Part shown: piece by piece, positions 48,401-52,876 of the stretch
Numbering within the stretch: the stretch's first letter is position 1
Layout: each line of letters starts with the position of its first letter
DNA from: Diabrotica undecimpunctata
Taxonomy: Eukaryota > Arthropoda > Insecta > Coleoptera > Chrysomelidae
NCBI RefSeq assembly: GCF_040954645.1
Contig: NC_092806.1
Location: 28,669,644 to 28,733,643, forward strand
Length of the DNA: 64,000 nucleotides
Reading direction: 5' to 3'
The notes under the pieces: model-generated
Told to the model about the DNA's origin: nothing
The model's database searches: none
Seen by the model: only the letters and a program-made list of their open reading frames with translations
Made by a program: the position numbers and the translations under genes

Positions 48401-49942
48401 TGACACGGAGGTCATCGTTAACGACAGAAATAAGAATATTTCGCTAAATAACAAACAAACCTTAATGTTCAGAACGCATCATGAAGCTATAACGAATCAA
48501 AATGGAACAAAAAGGATAAGAAAATTTAATTGATGTCACTTCTTCCGAAATAATATTGTCCCATACATATTACTTATATATTTATTTTAATTTCAGCACA
48601 ATGTATGGCCCTTCCAGTTCCCGAAAAAGAAACCATTGGACTATTGAAATACTCTGAATGTTCCAATATCAACCCGATCAAGAACTTCACAGAATGTGTC
48701 GGTAGCTGTGAATCTGCAACTACCTTTAATCCAGGTACGATTTCTTATGTTTTATGTTTATTATAGAGTTAAATATATTGCTAAATGGTATAAATGGTAT
48801 TAAAACGATATATAGGATTACGTAAATGGTATTAAACATATACAGAATTATGCTTTATGCAGCTCAGATTTTTATGCATTGCAGTAATCAGTTTATTACT
48901 AATATTTCCGTCATGCACAGTATGCTAAGTTAGTTAACTTCCGGGTTACTCAGGTTTCACTATATTTAGTTTATCATTTTGCGTAATTTTACTTTTTAAA
49001 CATCTATAAAAACATTTCATCTTAAAATATATCAGTATATTCTTTTTCTTCTTCTAGTTCCATGACCGTTATCGATAGTTAAATATATTATGTTCGCTAC
49101 CATATTCAATATTGTGACTTCATTAACAGCAGCTCTAAATAATGATGTATTCGATTATCCGTAAGATTGTCTTAGATTTTTTAGCCATATTGCTCTTCTT
49201 CTACCAGGACCACGTTTACCTTAGATCTTTTCCTAAATGATGCAAAAGTTTATATTTTCAGGGTGTCTCACAATATCACCGAAATATTCCAGATTTGCGC
49301 CTCTTTATTATATTGATCAGTTGTGCTGTTTGGTTCAACCGACTAACGATCTGCTCATTTCTAACTCTGTACGACCCAGCATTTTTGTCTTCTAAACTTT
49401 TGGATAGTTGTTTCCGTTTGTTTCCGGCGATCTCTTTTAATTTATCTCTTTTTTTGCATGTCTTATCTTCAGCCTAATTATTGCGTGGATTCTCTTGCAT
49501 TCGTCTTTATTTTTGTTTCTGACTTCTCTTCTTTAGTCAACGAGTTTCAGTATTTCTAGTGTCATCCAACCTGTTTTCTTCTAGTTTTTACTTCACTTCA
49601 CTTTTTAACTAGTTTTTTTATAACTTTCCGGATCAAATTTTGAGTTGAAGCGACGATGAGAAAAATGACCAATTGAAATGATAAATTGCACAAAGTAATT
49701 TGTTTAAATCGTATTTTCTTTTTACAGTTTTGGGAATGTTGCAATCCAAATGTTCTTGTTGTCAAGCTGTCGCCTTCAATGCCTTACAAGTCGAACTTCA
49801 ATGCCCTGACGGCAGTGTGCTCAAGAAGGACATAGAAGTACCATCCAAATGTAATTGTAACATAACCGCTTGCGAAGGAAACTTGAAAACTATCGAACCT
49901 AAGTCCATCGTTCACAGAGGAAGAAGATATGGCGTCTATTAA
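472..49942 (+). CDS. Hml: Hemocytin/hemolectin-like giant multidomain protein, 3' 60 exons (5' end outside window)
   Basis: Sixty exons bounded by AG/GT splice sites join in one open frame of 4,776 codons ending in TAA at 49940-49942. The first exon seen opens with an AG acceptor at 470-471, so the gene begins upstream. Domain order is 17 WxxW/CysD modules with Thr-rich linkers, two F5/8C domains, TIL/VWC-like, LDLa, a TKGG repeat, VWD-C8-TIL twice, VWC-type repeats and CTCK. The F5/8C-F5/8C-LDLa-VWD-C8-TIL-VWC-CTCK order is that of insect hemocytin (Bombyx) and hemolectin (Drosophila Hml), secreted haemocyte proteins used in clotting and nodule formation. The WxxW array is not something I associate with those reference proteins. 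Exon coordinates are in the module and domain entries. Family assignment is from domain recognition only; a mucin-5-like name is the alternative. Confidence 0.85.
1130..2085 (-). mobile_element. LINE relic, RT N-terminal region and linker, in intron 1062-2141
   Basis: On the minus strand, 1333-1554 reads [14 protein letters not shown] followed by VIEAIKLG, the usual start of a LINE RT domain. Minus-strand DNA from about 1590 to 2085 resembles the EN-RT linker but is full of stops. Bases 1130-1270 look like the 3' tail of a LINE on the same strand. The element is broken and fills nearly all of this intron. Confidence 0.55.
2142..2651 (+). CDS. WxxW-mucin module 2 (exons 2142-2349 and 2413-2651)
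   Basis: F-class exon A ([13 protein letters not shown]) followed after a 63-bp intron by a short B exon (239 bp; linker motif [14 protein letters not shown]). The domain completed by module 1 B and this A exon carries eight cysteines. The B exon ends [14 protein letters not shown] and EPVPSTEIL. Confidence 0.9.
2752..3296 (+). CDS. WxxW-mucin module 3 (exons 2752-2959 and 3016-3296)
   Basis: Y-class exon A ([13 protein letters not shown]), close in sequence to module 1. The B exon is 281 bp with the same long-linker motif (TAPTEITEE) as module 1. Its end is divergent: [13 protein letters not shown] instead of [13 protein letters not shown]. Confidence 0.9.
3390..3921 (+). CDS. WxxW-mucin module 4 (exons 3390-3597 and 3680-3921)
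   Basis: F-class exon A ([13 protein letters not shown]), paired with a short 242-bp B exon (linker [12 protein letters not shown]). The last Cys segment reads VSLRCQCG instead of VRVKCQCG. The B exon donor is GTAATA. Confidence 0.9.
4022..4616 (+). CDS. WxxW-mucin module 5 (exons 4022-4229 and 4291-4616)
   Basis: Y-class exon A ([13 protein letters not shown]) with [10 protein letters not shown] replacing the usual [10 protein letters not shown]. The B exon is long (326 bp) and contains two Thr/Pro blocks, one ending LPTETTEG and one TAPTEITEE. It ends [14 protein letters not shown]. Confidence 0.9.
4743..5380 (+). CDS. WxxW-mucin module 6 (exons 4743-4950 and 5055-5380)
   Basis: First module of the homogenised F block ([13 protein letters not shown]). 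The B exon is 326 bp because its linker has an extra internal repeat ([18 protein letters not shown]) that modules 7-9 lack. The following intron (5381-5706) is 326 bp and closely resembles the introns after modules 7 and 9. It holds no other feature. Confidence 0.9.
5707..6285 (+). CDS. WxxW-mucin module 7 (exons 5707-5914 and 6026-6285)
   Basis: F-class exon A ([13 protein letters not shown]), nearly identical to modules 6, 8, 9 and 10. The B exon is 260 bp with linker [18 protein letters not shown] and ends [14 protein letters not shown]. Exon A begins with Glu (EYLKDS) where other modules have Gln or Lys. Confidence 0.9.
6481..7072. repeat. 592-bp fold-back (inverted-repeat) element in intron 6286-7188
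   Basis: The left arm begins GTTTAATATCATCTATTAAA and the right arm ends with its near-perfect complement. The arms run about 6481-6722 and 6824-7072 around a loop of about 100 bp. No coding potential is seen. The element accounts for most of the extra length of this intron relative to its sister introns after modules 6 and 9. It behaves like a non-autonomous fold-back or MITE insertion after the module duplication. Confidence 0.8.
7189..7757 (+). CDS. WxxW-mucin module 8 (exons 7189-7396 and 7507-7757)
   Basis: F-class exon A ([13 protein letters not shown]). The B exon is the shortest of the F block (251 bp) and lacks three linker residues present in modules 7 and 9. Its acceptor is TTTTAAAG rather than a pyrimidine-CAG, so it looks weak. 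Confidence 0.88.
7758..8362. other. 605-bp intron without recognised element
   Basis: Only the 3' end (about 8290-8362) resembles the sister introns of the F block. The middle (about 7790-8285) is unrelated AT-rich sequence, so an unidentified insertion or a different intron allele is likely. No convincing coding or terminal repeats were seen. Confidence 0.4.
8363..8944 (+). CDS. WxxW-mucin module 9 (exons 8363-8570 and 8685-8944)
   Basis: F-class exon A ([13 protein letters not shown]) with GLICKSPG. The B exon is 260 bp, almost the same as module 7. The next intron (8945-9247) is a sister of those after modules 6 and 7, sharing a stretch with ATATGTATAAAAA near its start. Confidence 0.9.
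9248..9843 (+). CDS. WxxW-mucin module 10, chimeric (exons 9248-9455 and 9590-9843)
   Basis: The A exon belongs to the F block ([13 protein letters not shown]), but the B exon belongs to the next block ([32 protein letters not shown]). The intron between them begins like F-block introns and ends like Y-block introns, with a switch near 9520-9531. This is the junction between two separately amplified sub-arrays. Confidence 0.9.
9980..10514 (+). CDS. WxxW-mucin module 11 (exons 9980-10187 and 10261-10514)
   Basis: First Y-class module of the second homogenised block ([22 protein letters not shown]). The donor of exon A is GTGAGT, shared by modules 11-14 only. The B exon is 254 bp with linker [18 protein letters not shown]. 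The repeat unit to the next module is 690 bp. Confidence 0.9.
10670..11204 (+). CDS. WxxW-mucin module 12 (exons 10670-10877 and 10951-11204)
   Basis: Y-class exon A ([13 protein letters not shown]), differing from module 11 at about five of 69 residues. The B exon is 254 bp. The unit to module 13 is 685 bp. Both introns are near copies of those of module 11. Confidence 0.9.
11355..11889 (+). CDS. WxxW-mucin module 13 (exons 11355-11562 and 11636-11889)
   Basis: Y-class exon A ([13 protein letters not shown]), differing from module 11 at about two residues. The B exon is 254 bp. The unit to module 14 is 684 bp. Confidence 0.9.
12039..12571 (+). CDS. WxxW-mucin module 14 (exons 12039-12246 and 12318-12571)
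   Basis: Y-class exon A ([13 protein letters not shown]). The B exon is 254 bp and ends its linker with [13 protein letters not shown]. The following intron (12572-12632) is only 61 bp, because the copy of the module-block intron is cut short here. Confidence 0.9.
12633..13238 (+). CDS. WxxW-mucin module 15 (exons 12633-12840 and 12910-13238)
   Basis: Y-class exon A ([13 protein letters not shown]). It returns to a long B exon (329 bp; linker with TAPTEITEE), like modules 1, 3 and 5. The domain start is [14 protein letters not shown], a Pro substitution within the WxxW. The donor of the B exon is the non-consensus GTTAGC. Confidence 0.88.
13299..13938 (+). CDS. WxxW-mucin module 16 (exons 13299-13506 and 13643-13938)
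   Basis: F-class exon A ([13 protein letters not shown]) with [11 protein letters not shown]. The B exon (296 bp) starts [13 protein letters not shown] and ends in a divergent domain start, [13 protein letters not shown], one residue shorter before the acidic stretch. Confidence 0.9.
14058..16834 (+). CDS. WxxW-mucin module 17 and end of array (exons 14058-14268 and 16588-16834)
   Basis: The last A exon is Y-like ([13 protein letters not shown]) and one codon longer (211 bp). The B exon here (247 bp) is pure Thr/Pro linker, with two TLSEITE/TLSEVTE repeats and no WxxW. It ends ECAKD in phase 2, which feeds directly into the first F5/8C domain. This changed phase closes the repeat array. The intron between the two exons is 2.3 kb and carries a LINE. 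Confidence 0.88.
14269..14929. other. AT-rich intronic stretch, nothing recognised
   Basis: Left part of intron 14269-16587, before the LINE copy. No open frame, terminal repeat or known repeat was recognised. Confidence 0.4.
14930..16062 (-). mobile_element. 5'-truncated LINE (RTE/BovB-like family 1) in intron
   Basis: On the minus strand, 16048-15527 codes an RT core with [27 protein letters not shown] and the catalytic [10 protein letters not shown]. The frame continues through a single TAA at about 15524 into 15496-15095 ([32 protein letters not shown]). One nonsense codon therefore separates the two open parts. The element starts inside RT near 16062 (5' truncation) and ends in a non-coding tail near 14930. 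The outer LINE at 57900-60835 is the same family. Confidence 0.8.
16063..16587. other. AT-rich intronic stretch before exon 16588
   Basis: Nothing is recognisable apart from the splice acceptor ACTTCAG at 16581-16587. Confidence 0.4.
16835..18950. other. 2.1-kb intronic stretch, no recognised element
   Basis: First part of intron 16835-20030. It is AT-rich with only short open frames. Some repeat character is possible, but I could not assign it. Confidence 0.4.
18953..19816. mobile_element. Non-autonomous DNA transposon with about 44-bp terminal inverted repeats
   Basis: The left end contains GAAGTAAAACACTTCACATT continuing to about 18998. The right end (to 19814) is its perfect complement over roughly 44 bp. 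Both ends are flanked by TA, as expected for a TA-targeting (Tc1/mariner-type) element. The interior has no transposase. Exact end bases are uncertain by one or two. Confidence 0.7.
20031..20749 (+). CDS. F5/8 type C (discoidin) domain 1 plus Thr/Arg linker (exons 20031-20155, 20213-20409, 20486-20749)
   Basis: Together with the Cys at the end of the previous exon, these code a full discoidin fold: [18 protein letters not shown], then [15 protein letters not shown], a [15 protein letters not shown] core, and the closing RVELVGC. F5/8C domains bind glycans or phospholipid surfaces. In hemocytin they are thought to give lectin-like adhesion. The third exon continues into a basic Thr-rich linker ([19 protein letters not shown]) that separates it from domain 2. 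Confidence 0.92.
21017..21385. repeat. 369-bp fold-back element
   Basis: GAGCGTAGGCGCAAAATTTC at the left is mirrored by its complement ending at 21385. The arms are about 130 bp with a loop of about 100 bp. It abuts and apparently cuts the 3' side of the mariner relic that follows. Confidence 0.75.
21386..22185 (-). mobile_element. Degenerate mariner-family transposase relic
   Basis: Minus-strand fragments in several frames give, in order, a DNA-binding part ([15 protein letters not shown]), the first catalytic region ([12 protein letters not shown]), SMQWKHAK followed by [19 protein letters not shown], and the C-terminal [16 protein letters not shown]. These are mariner signatures. Multiple frameshifts and stops make it inactive. 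Confidence 0.75.
22530..22590. repeat. (GA)n microsatellite
   Basis: About 60 bp of nearly pure GA repeats in the intron between the two discoidin domains. Confidence 0.85.
22591..23801. other. Right part of intron 20750-23801, with a possible SINE remnant
   Basis: Mostly unassigned AT-rich sequence. Around 23566-23650 there is a short GC-richer segment (GGTGGAGCAGTACGGCAAGA, then TTGCGGCTCAGAGA) that resembles a degraded tRNA-type SINE head. Confidence 0.35.
23802..24333 (+). CDS. F5/8 type C (discoidin) domain 2 (exons 23802-23984, 24048-24333)
   Basis: Starts with a Thr linker remnant, then [55 protein letters not shown] and ends RLEVQGC. This is a complete domain with the two bounding cysteines. 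It is more canonical at its start than domain 1 (CDDPLGL against CAKD...PLIQG). Confidence 0.93.
24534..25440 (+). CDS. Cys-rich TIL/VWC-like segment (exons 24534-24717, 25335-25440)
   Basis: After a short [15 protein letters not shown] linker come [34 protein letters not shown] and [18 protein letters not shown]. This is the TIL-then-VWC-like pattern found next to discoidin and LDLa domains in hemocytins. The splice joins in phase 2 (AA + A gives Lys). Confidence 0.85.
24780..25230 (+). mobile_element. Helitron helicase relic in intron 24718-25334
   Basis: Translation gives [20 protein letters not shown], a stop after STMVFLK, then [20 protein letters not shown] and SKEELIDFF. This is the C-terminal part of the PIF1-like helicase of Helitrons. 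It is a short, dead fragment. The left limit is uncertain. Confidence 0.6.
25549..25984 (+). CDS. LDLa domain and Thr/Pro linker (exon 25549-25984)
   Basis: Begins with a Cys-rich segment ([15 protein letters not shown]). An LDL-receptor class A repeat follows: [20 protein letters not shown], then PDDEVDC, whose acidic CPDDEVDC loop would bind calcium. About 90 residues of Thr/Pro/Ser linker follow, probably O-glycosylated. Single exon, phase 0 in and 1 out. Confidence 0.92.
26056..26232 (+). CDS. Lys-rich and TKGG-repeat exon
   Basis: Reads [20 protein letters not shown], a Lys/Asn/Thr stretch, then four tandem GTKG units (12-bp DNA repeats at about 26163-26217) before SQPVKQ. The segment is strongly basic. 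Related TKGG motifs recur at 26385-26400 and 31680-31710 of the same gene. No known domain was recognised. Confidence 0.85.
26349..29909 (+). CDS. VWD domain 1 (exons 26349-26684, 28250-28521, 29716-29909)
   Basis: The first exon has VWC-like cysteines, then opens VWD with [20 protein letters not shown] and CNHVLARD. The second continues with [20 protein letters not shown] through the hydrophobic [20 protein letters not shown]. The third closes with [20 protein letters not shown] and FGDSWAL, then starts the C8 domain. VWD assemblies drive disulphide multimerisation in VWF-like proteins. Confidence 0.92.
27085..28025 (-). mobile_element. Tc1-type transposase relic in intron 26685-28249
   Basis: Minus-strand translation gives [20 protein letters not shown], then ESRF, then [20 protein letters not shown] and [20 protein letters not shown]. 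Order and spacing are those of DD34E Tc1 transposases. The third catalytic residue is changed (NPIK instead of NPIE) and stops interrupt the frame, so it is dead. Confidence 0.75.
28522..29715. other. 1.2-kb intron, nothing recognised
   Basis: AT-rich, with no coding or terminal-repeat signature that I can support. Confidence 0.4.
29910..30211 (+). CDS. C8 domain 1 (end of exon 29716-29909, exon 29997-30211)
   Basis: Starting with [16 protein letters not shown] in the preceding exon and continuing [32 protein letters not shown] and [13 protein letters not shown], this is the eight-cysteine C8 domain that follows VWD in VWF, mucins and hemocytin. The coding part within this span is 29997-30211. 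Confidence 0.9.
30297..31302 (+). CDS. TIL domain 1 and VWD domain 2 (exons 30297-30616, 30694-30939, 31012-31302)
   Basis: [37 protein letters not shown], then IPPSSC. VWD 2 follows: [53 protein letters not shown], and the closing [15 protein letters not shown] with [10 protein letters not shown]. The calcium-loop-like [10 protein letters not shown] segment is intact. The third exon ends in the start of the next C8 ([12 protein letters not shown]). Confidence 0.92.
31449..31989 (+). CDS. C8 domain 2, TIL 2 and a VWC domain in one large exon
   Basis: 541 bp. C8: [20 protein letters not shown] and [38 protein letters not shown], interrupted by a basic [12 protein letters not shown] insertion, then [45 protein letters not shown] and ECCDKYTC. 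This is the largest exon of the gene in the window. Confidence 0.92.
32071..32247 (+). CDS. Cys-rich spacer exon before the VWC run
   Basis: Reads [20 protein letters not shown], then [19 protein letters not shown], a pattern typical of the linker after VWC in hemocytins. Phase 1 at both ends. Confidence 0.85.
32538..32812. repeat. GC-rich inverted-repeat segment (candidate MITE)
   Basis: A block of about 275 bp, markedly GC-richer than its intron. It carries ten GAAGT/ACTTC pentamers and an inverted ATCGAAGTT/AACTTCGAT pair near its ends. The outer ends (GCGGCCCCTATAC and GTGTAGCCGGCG) are roughly complementary. TTTTAA flanks both sides and could be a target duplication. No coding frame is credible. 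Confidence 0.45.
33090..33960 (-). mobile_element. 5'-truncated LINE (RT end and C-terminal part) in intron 32248-34045
   Basis: Minus strand: [20 protein letters not shown] with [10 protein letters not shown] (RT catalytic YADD), then [36 protein letters not shown] and [20 protein letters not shown]. Frameshifts separate the parts. It is the same family as the plus-strand copy at 41361-42454 (shared GKVEGKR and GRSP motifs). Confidence 0.75.
34046..34560 (+). CDS. VWC-type repeats (exons 34046-34360, 34420-34560)
   Basis: Contains [27 protein letters not shown], then [29 protein letters not shown] and [14 protein letters not shown]. The CxxC...CCPxxxC pattern marks VWC modules. The 59-bp intron is spliced in phase 1. 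Confidence 0.88.
34678..35612 (+). mobile_element. Harbinger-type deletion derivative with TIRs and TTA target duplication
   Basis: The ends are inverted repeats of about 37 bp starting AGGCCCGTTTTCACACTACG. TTA flanks both sides (34675-34677 and 35613-35615), the usual Harbinger target duplication. Inside is the N-terminal part of a HARBI1-like nuclease: [19 protein letters not shown], then [17 protein letters not shown] and [10 protein letters not shown]. The catalytic portion is missing, so the element depends on an autonomous relative. Confidence 0.82.
36060..36700 (+). mobile_element. IS630/Tc1-like DDE transposase relic (HTH plus first catalytic region)
   Basis: 36185-36382 codes an N-terminal HTH-like segment ending [11 protein letters not shown]. 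Further right, [20 protein letters not shown] followed by [12 protein letters not shown] resembles the family that normally reads YLDETW at the first catalytic Asp; here that residue is Gly (YLGDTW). Interrupted by stops. The C-terminal part of the same kind of transposase occurs at 63518-64000. Bases 36700-37018 were not assigned. Confidence 0.5.
37019..37605 (+). CDS. VWC-type repeats (exons 37019-37311, 37459-37605)
   Basis: [52 protein letters not shown], then [17 protein letters not shown], and in the next exon [27 protein letters not shown]. These are two VWC cycles, each with a GxxW(x)nC start and a CCPxxxxxxC end. Confidence 0.88.
37657..37736. repeat. 40-bp tandem duplication
   Basis: Two adjacent 40-bp copies beginning TTAGTAAGATCACTTTCTTC at 37657 and 37697 differ by one base. 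Intronic. Confidence 0.85.
38172..39443 (+). mobile_element. 5'-truncated LINE (family 2) with 13-bp target duplication and (TA)n tail
   Basis: The insertion is bounded by AAGTTGCTACTGC at 38159-38171 and 39444-39456. It codes [74 protein letters not shown] (catalytic) and the C-terminal [18 protein letters not shown] frameshift near 38995 joins two otherwise open parts (38251-39000 and 38975-39352). The 3' end is a TA microsatellite of about 80 bp directly before the target duplication. Confidence 0.88.
39361..39443. repeat. (TA)n microsatellite, LINE 3' tail
   Basis: About 82 bp of uninterrupted TA repeats right after the LINE stop region. It ends at the target duplication, so it belongs to the insertion. 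Confidence 0.9.
39638..40462 (+). mobile_element. Second Harbinger-like non-autonomous element
   Basis: The termini AGGTCGCGGCATATTATTGT and, inverted at 40462, AGGTCGTGGCATATTATCGT continue to pair with mismatches over about 45 bp. Inside near 39840-39960 is [20 protein letters not shown] followed by YFRM, the N-terminal part of a HARBI1-like transposase. Flanking triplets are ATA and TTA, so the target duplication is imperfect. It is a different family from the element at 34678. Confidence 0.7.
40742..40861 (+). CDS. VWC start exon (120 bp)
   Basis: [20 protein letters not shown] through [10 protein letters not shown]. It supplies the first half of a VWC repeat completed by exon 45333-45597 across a 4.5-kb intron. 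Phase 0 at both ends. Confidence 0.88.
41361..42454 (+). mobile_element. 5'-truncated LINE (family 3) with 12-bp target duplication
   Basis: Flanked by ACTTTCACTACA at 41349-41360 and 42455-42466. It codes [54 protein letters not shown] (catalytic) and, after frameshifts near 41755 and a TAG near 42111, [10 protein letters not shown] and [20 protein letters not shown]. Confidence 0.85.
42555..44682 (-). mobile_element. Pogo-like (psq/CENP-B type) transposase relic
   Basis: On the minus strand an ATG at 44198 opens [20 protein letters not shown] and [20 protein letters not shown], a psq-type HTH. Then come [20 protein letters not shown] and, at the other end, an acidic stretch followed by [11 protein letters not shown] and CARWIH, a zinc-binding tail seen in insect pogo-like proteins. 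Many stops. TGGGGTAATACCGCTCA (42556-42572) and an imperfect inverted copy at 44661-44677 may be the TIRs. Confidence 0.6.
44417..44577. repeat. 161-bp palindromic element
   Basis: ATTAAAGACAGTCAAGATTT and onward is repeated as an exact inverted copy at the other end (arms about 55 bp). It sits inside the right end of the pogo-like element. Probably a small MITE. Confidence 0.75.
44683..45332. other. AT-rich end of intron 40862-45332
   Basis: A third copy of the pogo-end-like motif (TGAGTGTCATTCCCCCA) lies near 44946-44962. Otherwise nothing is recognised. Confidence 0.35.
45333..45597 (+). CDS. Last VWC-type exon (265 bp)
   Basis: [20 protein letters not shown] closes the VWC begun in exon 40742-40861. 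A final VWC follows: [33 protein letters not shown]. Two overlapping donors (GTAAGT at 45598 and GTATAA at 45602) are possible. The first keeps frame with the CTCK exon. Confidence 0.88.
45960..48365 (+). mobile_element. LINE (family 4) with EN and RT parts, split by a nested LINE
   Basis: EN end: [71 protein letters not shown]. Linker and RT start: [25 protein letters not shown], then [20 protein letters not shown] and [20 protein letters not shown]. The copy is interrupted at 47554-48029 and resumes with [13 protein letters not shown] and a damaged RT core ([18 protein letters not shown]). A 12-bp repeat (AACCAGAAGAAG, about three copies at 47291-47327) marks one slip. Defective. Confidence 0.75.
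47554..48029 (+). mobile_element. Short 5'-truncated LINE nested in LINE, 14-15 bp target duplication
   Basis: TAACTGCTCTGAAC occurs at 47540-47553 and 48031-48044. Between them lies a LINE C-terminal part ([62 protein letters not shown]) that ends in a (GAT)n tail at 48010-48029. One frameshift lies near 47870. Confidence 0.85.
48597..49942 (+). CDS. C-terminal cystine knot (CTCK), exons 48597-48734 and 49728-49942
   Basis: [36 protein letters not shown], then [38 protein letters not shown] and a basic end RGRRYGVY before TAA. The C-x-G-x-C core (CVGSC) and final CxCxxxxC are typical of CTCK dimerisation domains in VWF, mucins and hemocytin. Phase 1 at the junction. Confidence 0.92.
48735..49727. 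other. Intron before the last exon, LINE-tail-like sequence
   Basis: Bases about 49060-49560 read like the minus-strand 3' region of an insect LINE (CTTCTTCTACCAGGACCACG and following), but no clear protein motif supports this. The rest is AT-rich. Confidence 0.3.
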
Positions 49943-50015
49943 AAGATAGAATAGTTTGTTTTATGACTAGTGTCACGTGTTTTATTATTAATATGTAAGA
50001 GTTTTATTAGAGTTA

Positions 50016-50021
50016 AATAAA
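50016..50021 (+). promoter_or_regulatory. Polyadenylation signal of the hemocytin-like gene
   Basis: AATAAA 74 bases after the stop codon, followed by a T/G-rich stretch. This gives a short 3' UTR of roughly 100 bases. Confidence 0.75.
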
Positions 50022-50444
50022 GTTGGTTGATGTTGAGATGAGTTTTGTTTGATTTTAATTTTACTGGTGGAAGATATTTTAATACATACAGGATGATTCT
50101 TTGGCAGTTCCAATTACAGATTTTAGAGAAATTTGACATAAGAAATATGTGAAAATTTAGGATGTTTTTTTCATTCCATCGTTACCTGTACTATTGGAAG
50201 GTTTAGTTCGTTGGATTTAAAGCAATTAGCAATTAAGTTAAAACTAATTATTTTTCGGCTGATTTGTAAACTATAGTGTTAAATAAAAACAATATCGTAT
50301 AATCTTTACAATTTTTTTACTATCCCCTATGGGGGATTATATAGGCTGAGGAACACTTTTAAGTGCTTCTAATAGTATTGTTAGTTCATCTGAAGTTATA
50401 GCGTCTGAAAAAAACGTGGTGCCTAATAGAAGATTTAACTTAAA
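50022..50444. other. AT-rich intergenic stretch
   Basis: No gene or repeat was recognised between the polyadenylation signal and the LINE target duplication. Confidence 0.4.
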
Positions 50445-50455
50445 GTGATATAACT

Positions 50456-52865
50456 CATCATCATCATATAACGGGGTCCTACGGCGATTGCCGCTTCCCG
50501 CATTTCAGCCTCCATCTTTTCCTATCTCTCCAATCTCCCTCTTCTAAGCCTCTAGATTGCATTGTTTTTGTAATTTCTCTTCTCCAGGAATTTGGTGGTC
50601 TTCCCCTTTTCCTTCTTTTTGGCGGAACATACATTAAGGCTTTCTTTGGCCCATGCTCCTCCTCCATTCTCATCACGTGACCATACCATTGTAATTGCCT
50701 TCCTTGTATTCTATCTGAAAGAGTATCTCTAATTCCTGTACGGTTTCGTATTTCCTCATTCCTGATTCTTTCCATTCTCGATACTCGACATGACCTTCTA
50801 AGATAATCCATTTCCACAAAACGTCTACTTTATCTCGTTCATTCTTTGTCATCGTCCAACATTCGCCACCATATGTGGTAATTGGTTCTACAATTGCTCT
50901 GTATACGCGAAGTTTGGTATGCATCTTTATTTTATTAGACCACAGTAATGAATTCAGTATTCGGATGCATTTTTTCCCTTGGGTTATTCGGTTTTGTACA
51001 TCTATCTTAACTCTGCCATCTGCTGATATGATGCTTCCTAGATATTTATACTGGTTGCAGCCTTTTATGACTGCGTTTTCAAGCCTCAGATCTGTGGTAT
51101 TTCCTCCAATTTTTAAATATTCTGTTTTGCTTATGTTTACAGTAAGCCCCTATTTGGCATATTCCTCAAATAATTTTCGATTCATATAATTTATATCTTC
51201 CTCATCGGTTGCAACCACCACCTGATCATCTGCAAACAACAATGTATACAGAGTTTCTTGTCCCACTTCGATGCCCATAAATCTACATTTATTTCTCCAA
51301 TTCCTCAATGCTTCTTGGACGTATATTTTAAAGAGTGTCGGTGACAAACAGCATCCTTGCTTTAGGCCTTTAGTGACTTTAAAGTCATTTGAGGTTCTGG
51401 TTTCAATTTTTATACAACTAACTGCATTTTCGTACAATTTATATATCGCTCGGATATACGTCGAATCCAATCCGGACCTTTTGAGGACCTCAAACATTTT
51501 CTTTAACGGGACACTATCATATGCTTTCTCAAGGTCTATAAATACCAAATGGGTCTCTCTACTTCTTTCGACACGCTTTTCAATTATTTGTCGTAGGATA
51601 AATATATTATCAAGGCAGGATCTCCCGGTACGAAAGCCGCTTTGTTCTTCAATATCTTGTATCTGTCTTTCAACCCTCTTCTTTAATATTCTGCCGTACA
51701 ACCGGCCCACAGAGCTCGTCACACTAATACCTCTATAATTGGAACAGTCTCTTTTATTCCCTCTCTTATATATGGAGCTTATATAAGATTTATTCCAATC
51801 TTTAGGAATTTCCTGGTCTCCACACATACATTTATTGAAAAGGTCTACTATTAATTCTAAAAGTGCAGTCGGCCCATATTTAACCAGCTCTATGGGAATG
51901 TCTCCAGGCCCTGCGGCTTTTCCGTTTTTAACCTCTTTTAAGGTTTCCGTCAATTCAGATAATGTTATTATAGGGATTTCCTGTCTTTCGTCTCTGTTGT
52001 CTATTAATTCCCTTATCTTTTCCCATCTGTACTCTACTCTATCCTCTTTCAGCAGTTTCGTATAATATTTTTCCCATACATAACTTTATGAGAGAAATGT
52101 TGTCTTCATTTTTCTCATTTTTCCTAAACTGCTTTAATGTTTTCCAAGCTTGCGCCACTTTTGTTCCACCCATAAATCTGTCCAGTTCATCACACTTAGC
52201 CTCCCAGTTTATATTTTTCGCCTTATCCACGTCTTTTTTAACTTCTCTATTCCATTTAGCGTATATTTCTCTGTCTTGAGGATCTTTGGATTGAAGCCAT
52301 ATGTGATATGCTTGTTTTTTCTTGAGAACTTTCTCTTCTAGTTCCGTTGACAACCATTCAGGTTTTCCTTTTTTCCGATTTTCAACTTTTCCCAGTGCTT
52401 CATTTGCCGCTTCATGAATATATTTTTTAATTACCTTATACAGACTTTCAGGGTCTAAGTCCTTTGTTTCTATATTTTTTATTTTCTGAGCTATTCTAAT
52501 TTTATATAAGAACTTTGTCGAATCTTGTTTAAAGCTTTCCAGGTTATATTTTATGTTTTCTATGGTTGTTCCTATGTCTGTTACTTCATCATTTTTGTGA
52601 CTTGATTGTTCTCTCTTAAATGTCACCATTACTTTTGCAATAATCATATGTTGGTCACTTCCACATTCTGGCCCTCTAAACACCTTCACGTCCTTCGTTT
52701 TTAGTTTAGAATCTTTACGATGAATGAAATAGTCAATTATTGATTTTAAATTCCTGGTAGGCTGCGTCCATGTAAATTTATGTATATTCTTATGGGGGAA
52801 AAAACCATATAATGTTTCTTCCCACATGGGGGAATGGAAACTCTTCTATATGAAAACCATATATG
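50456..52865 (-). mobile_element. LINE (family 2), 5'-truncated in the EN domain, 11-bp target duplication
   Basis: GTGATATAACT flanks it at 50445-50455 and 52866-52876. Minus-strand order: EN end (FFPHKNIHKFTWTQPTRNLK, IIDYFIH, GSDQHMIIAKV), linker, RT ([83 protein letters not shown]) and tail (WYGHVMRMEEEHGPKKAL). Defects: a frameshift near 52050, a Trp-to-TAG change near 51150 and a frameshift near 50800. The 3' end is a short CAT (ATG on its own strand) repeat. Confidence 0.88.
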
Positions 52866-52876
52866 GTGATATAACT

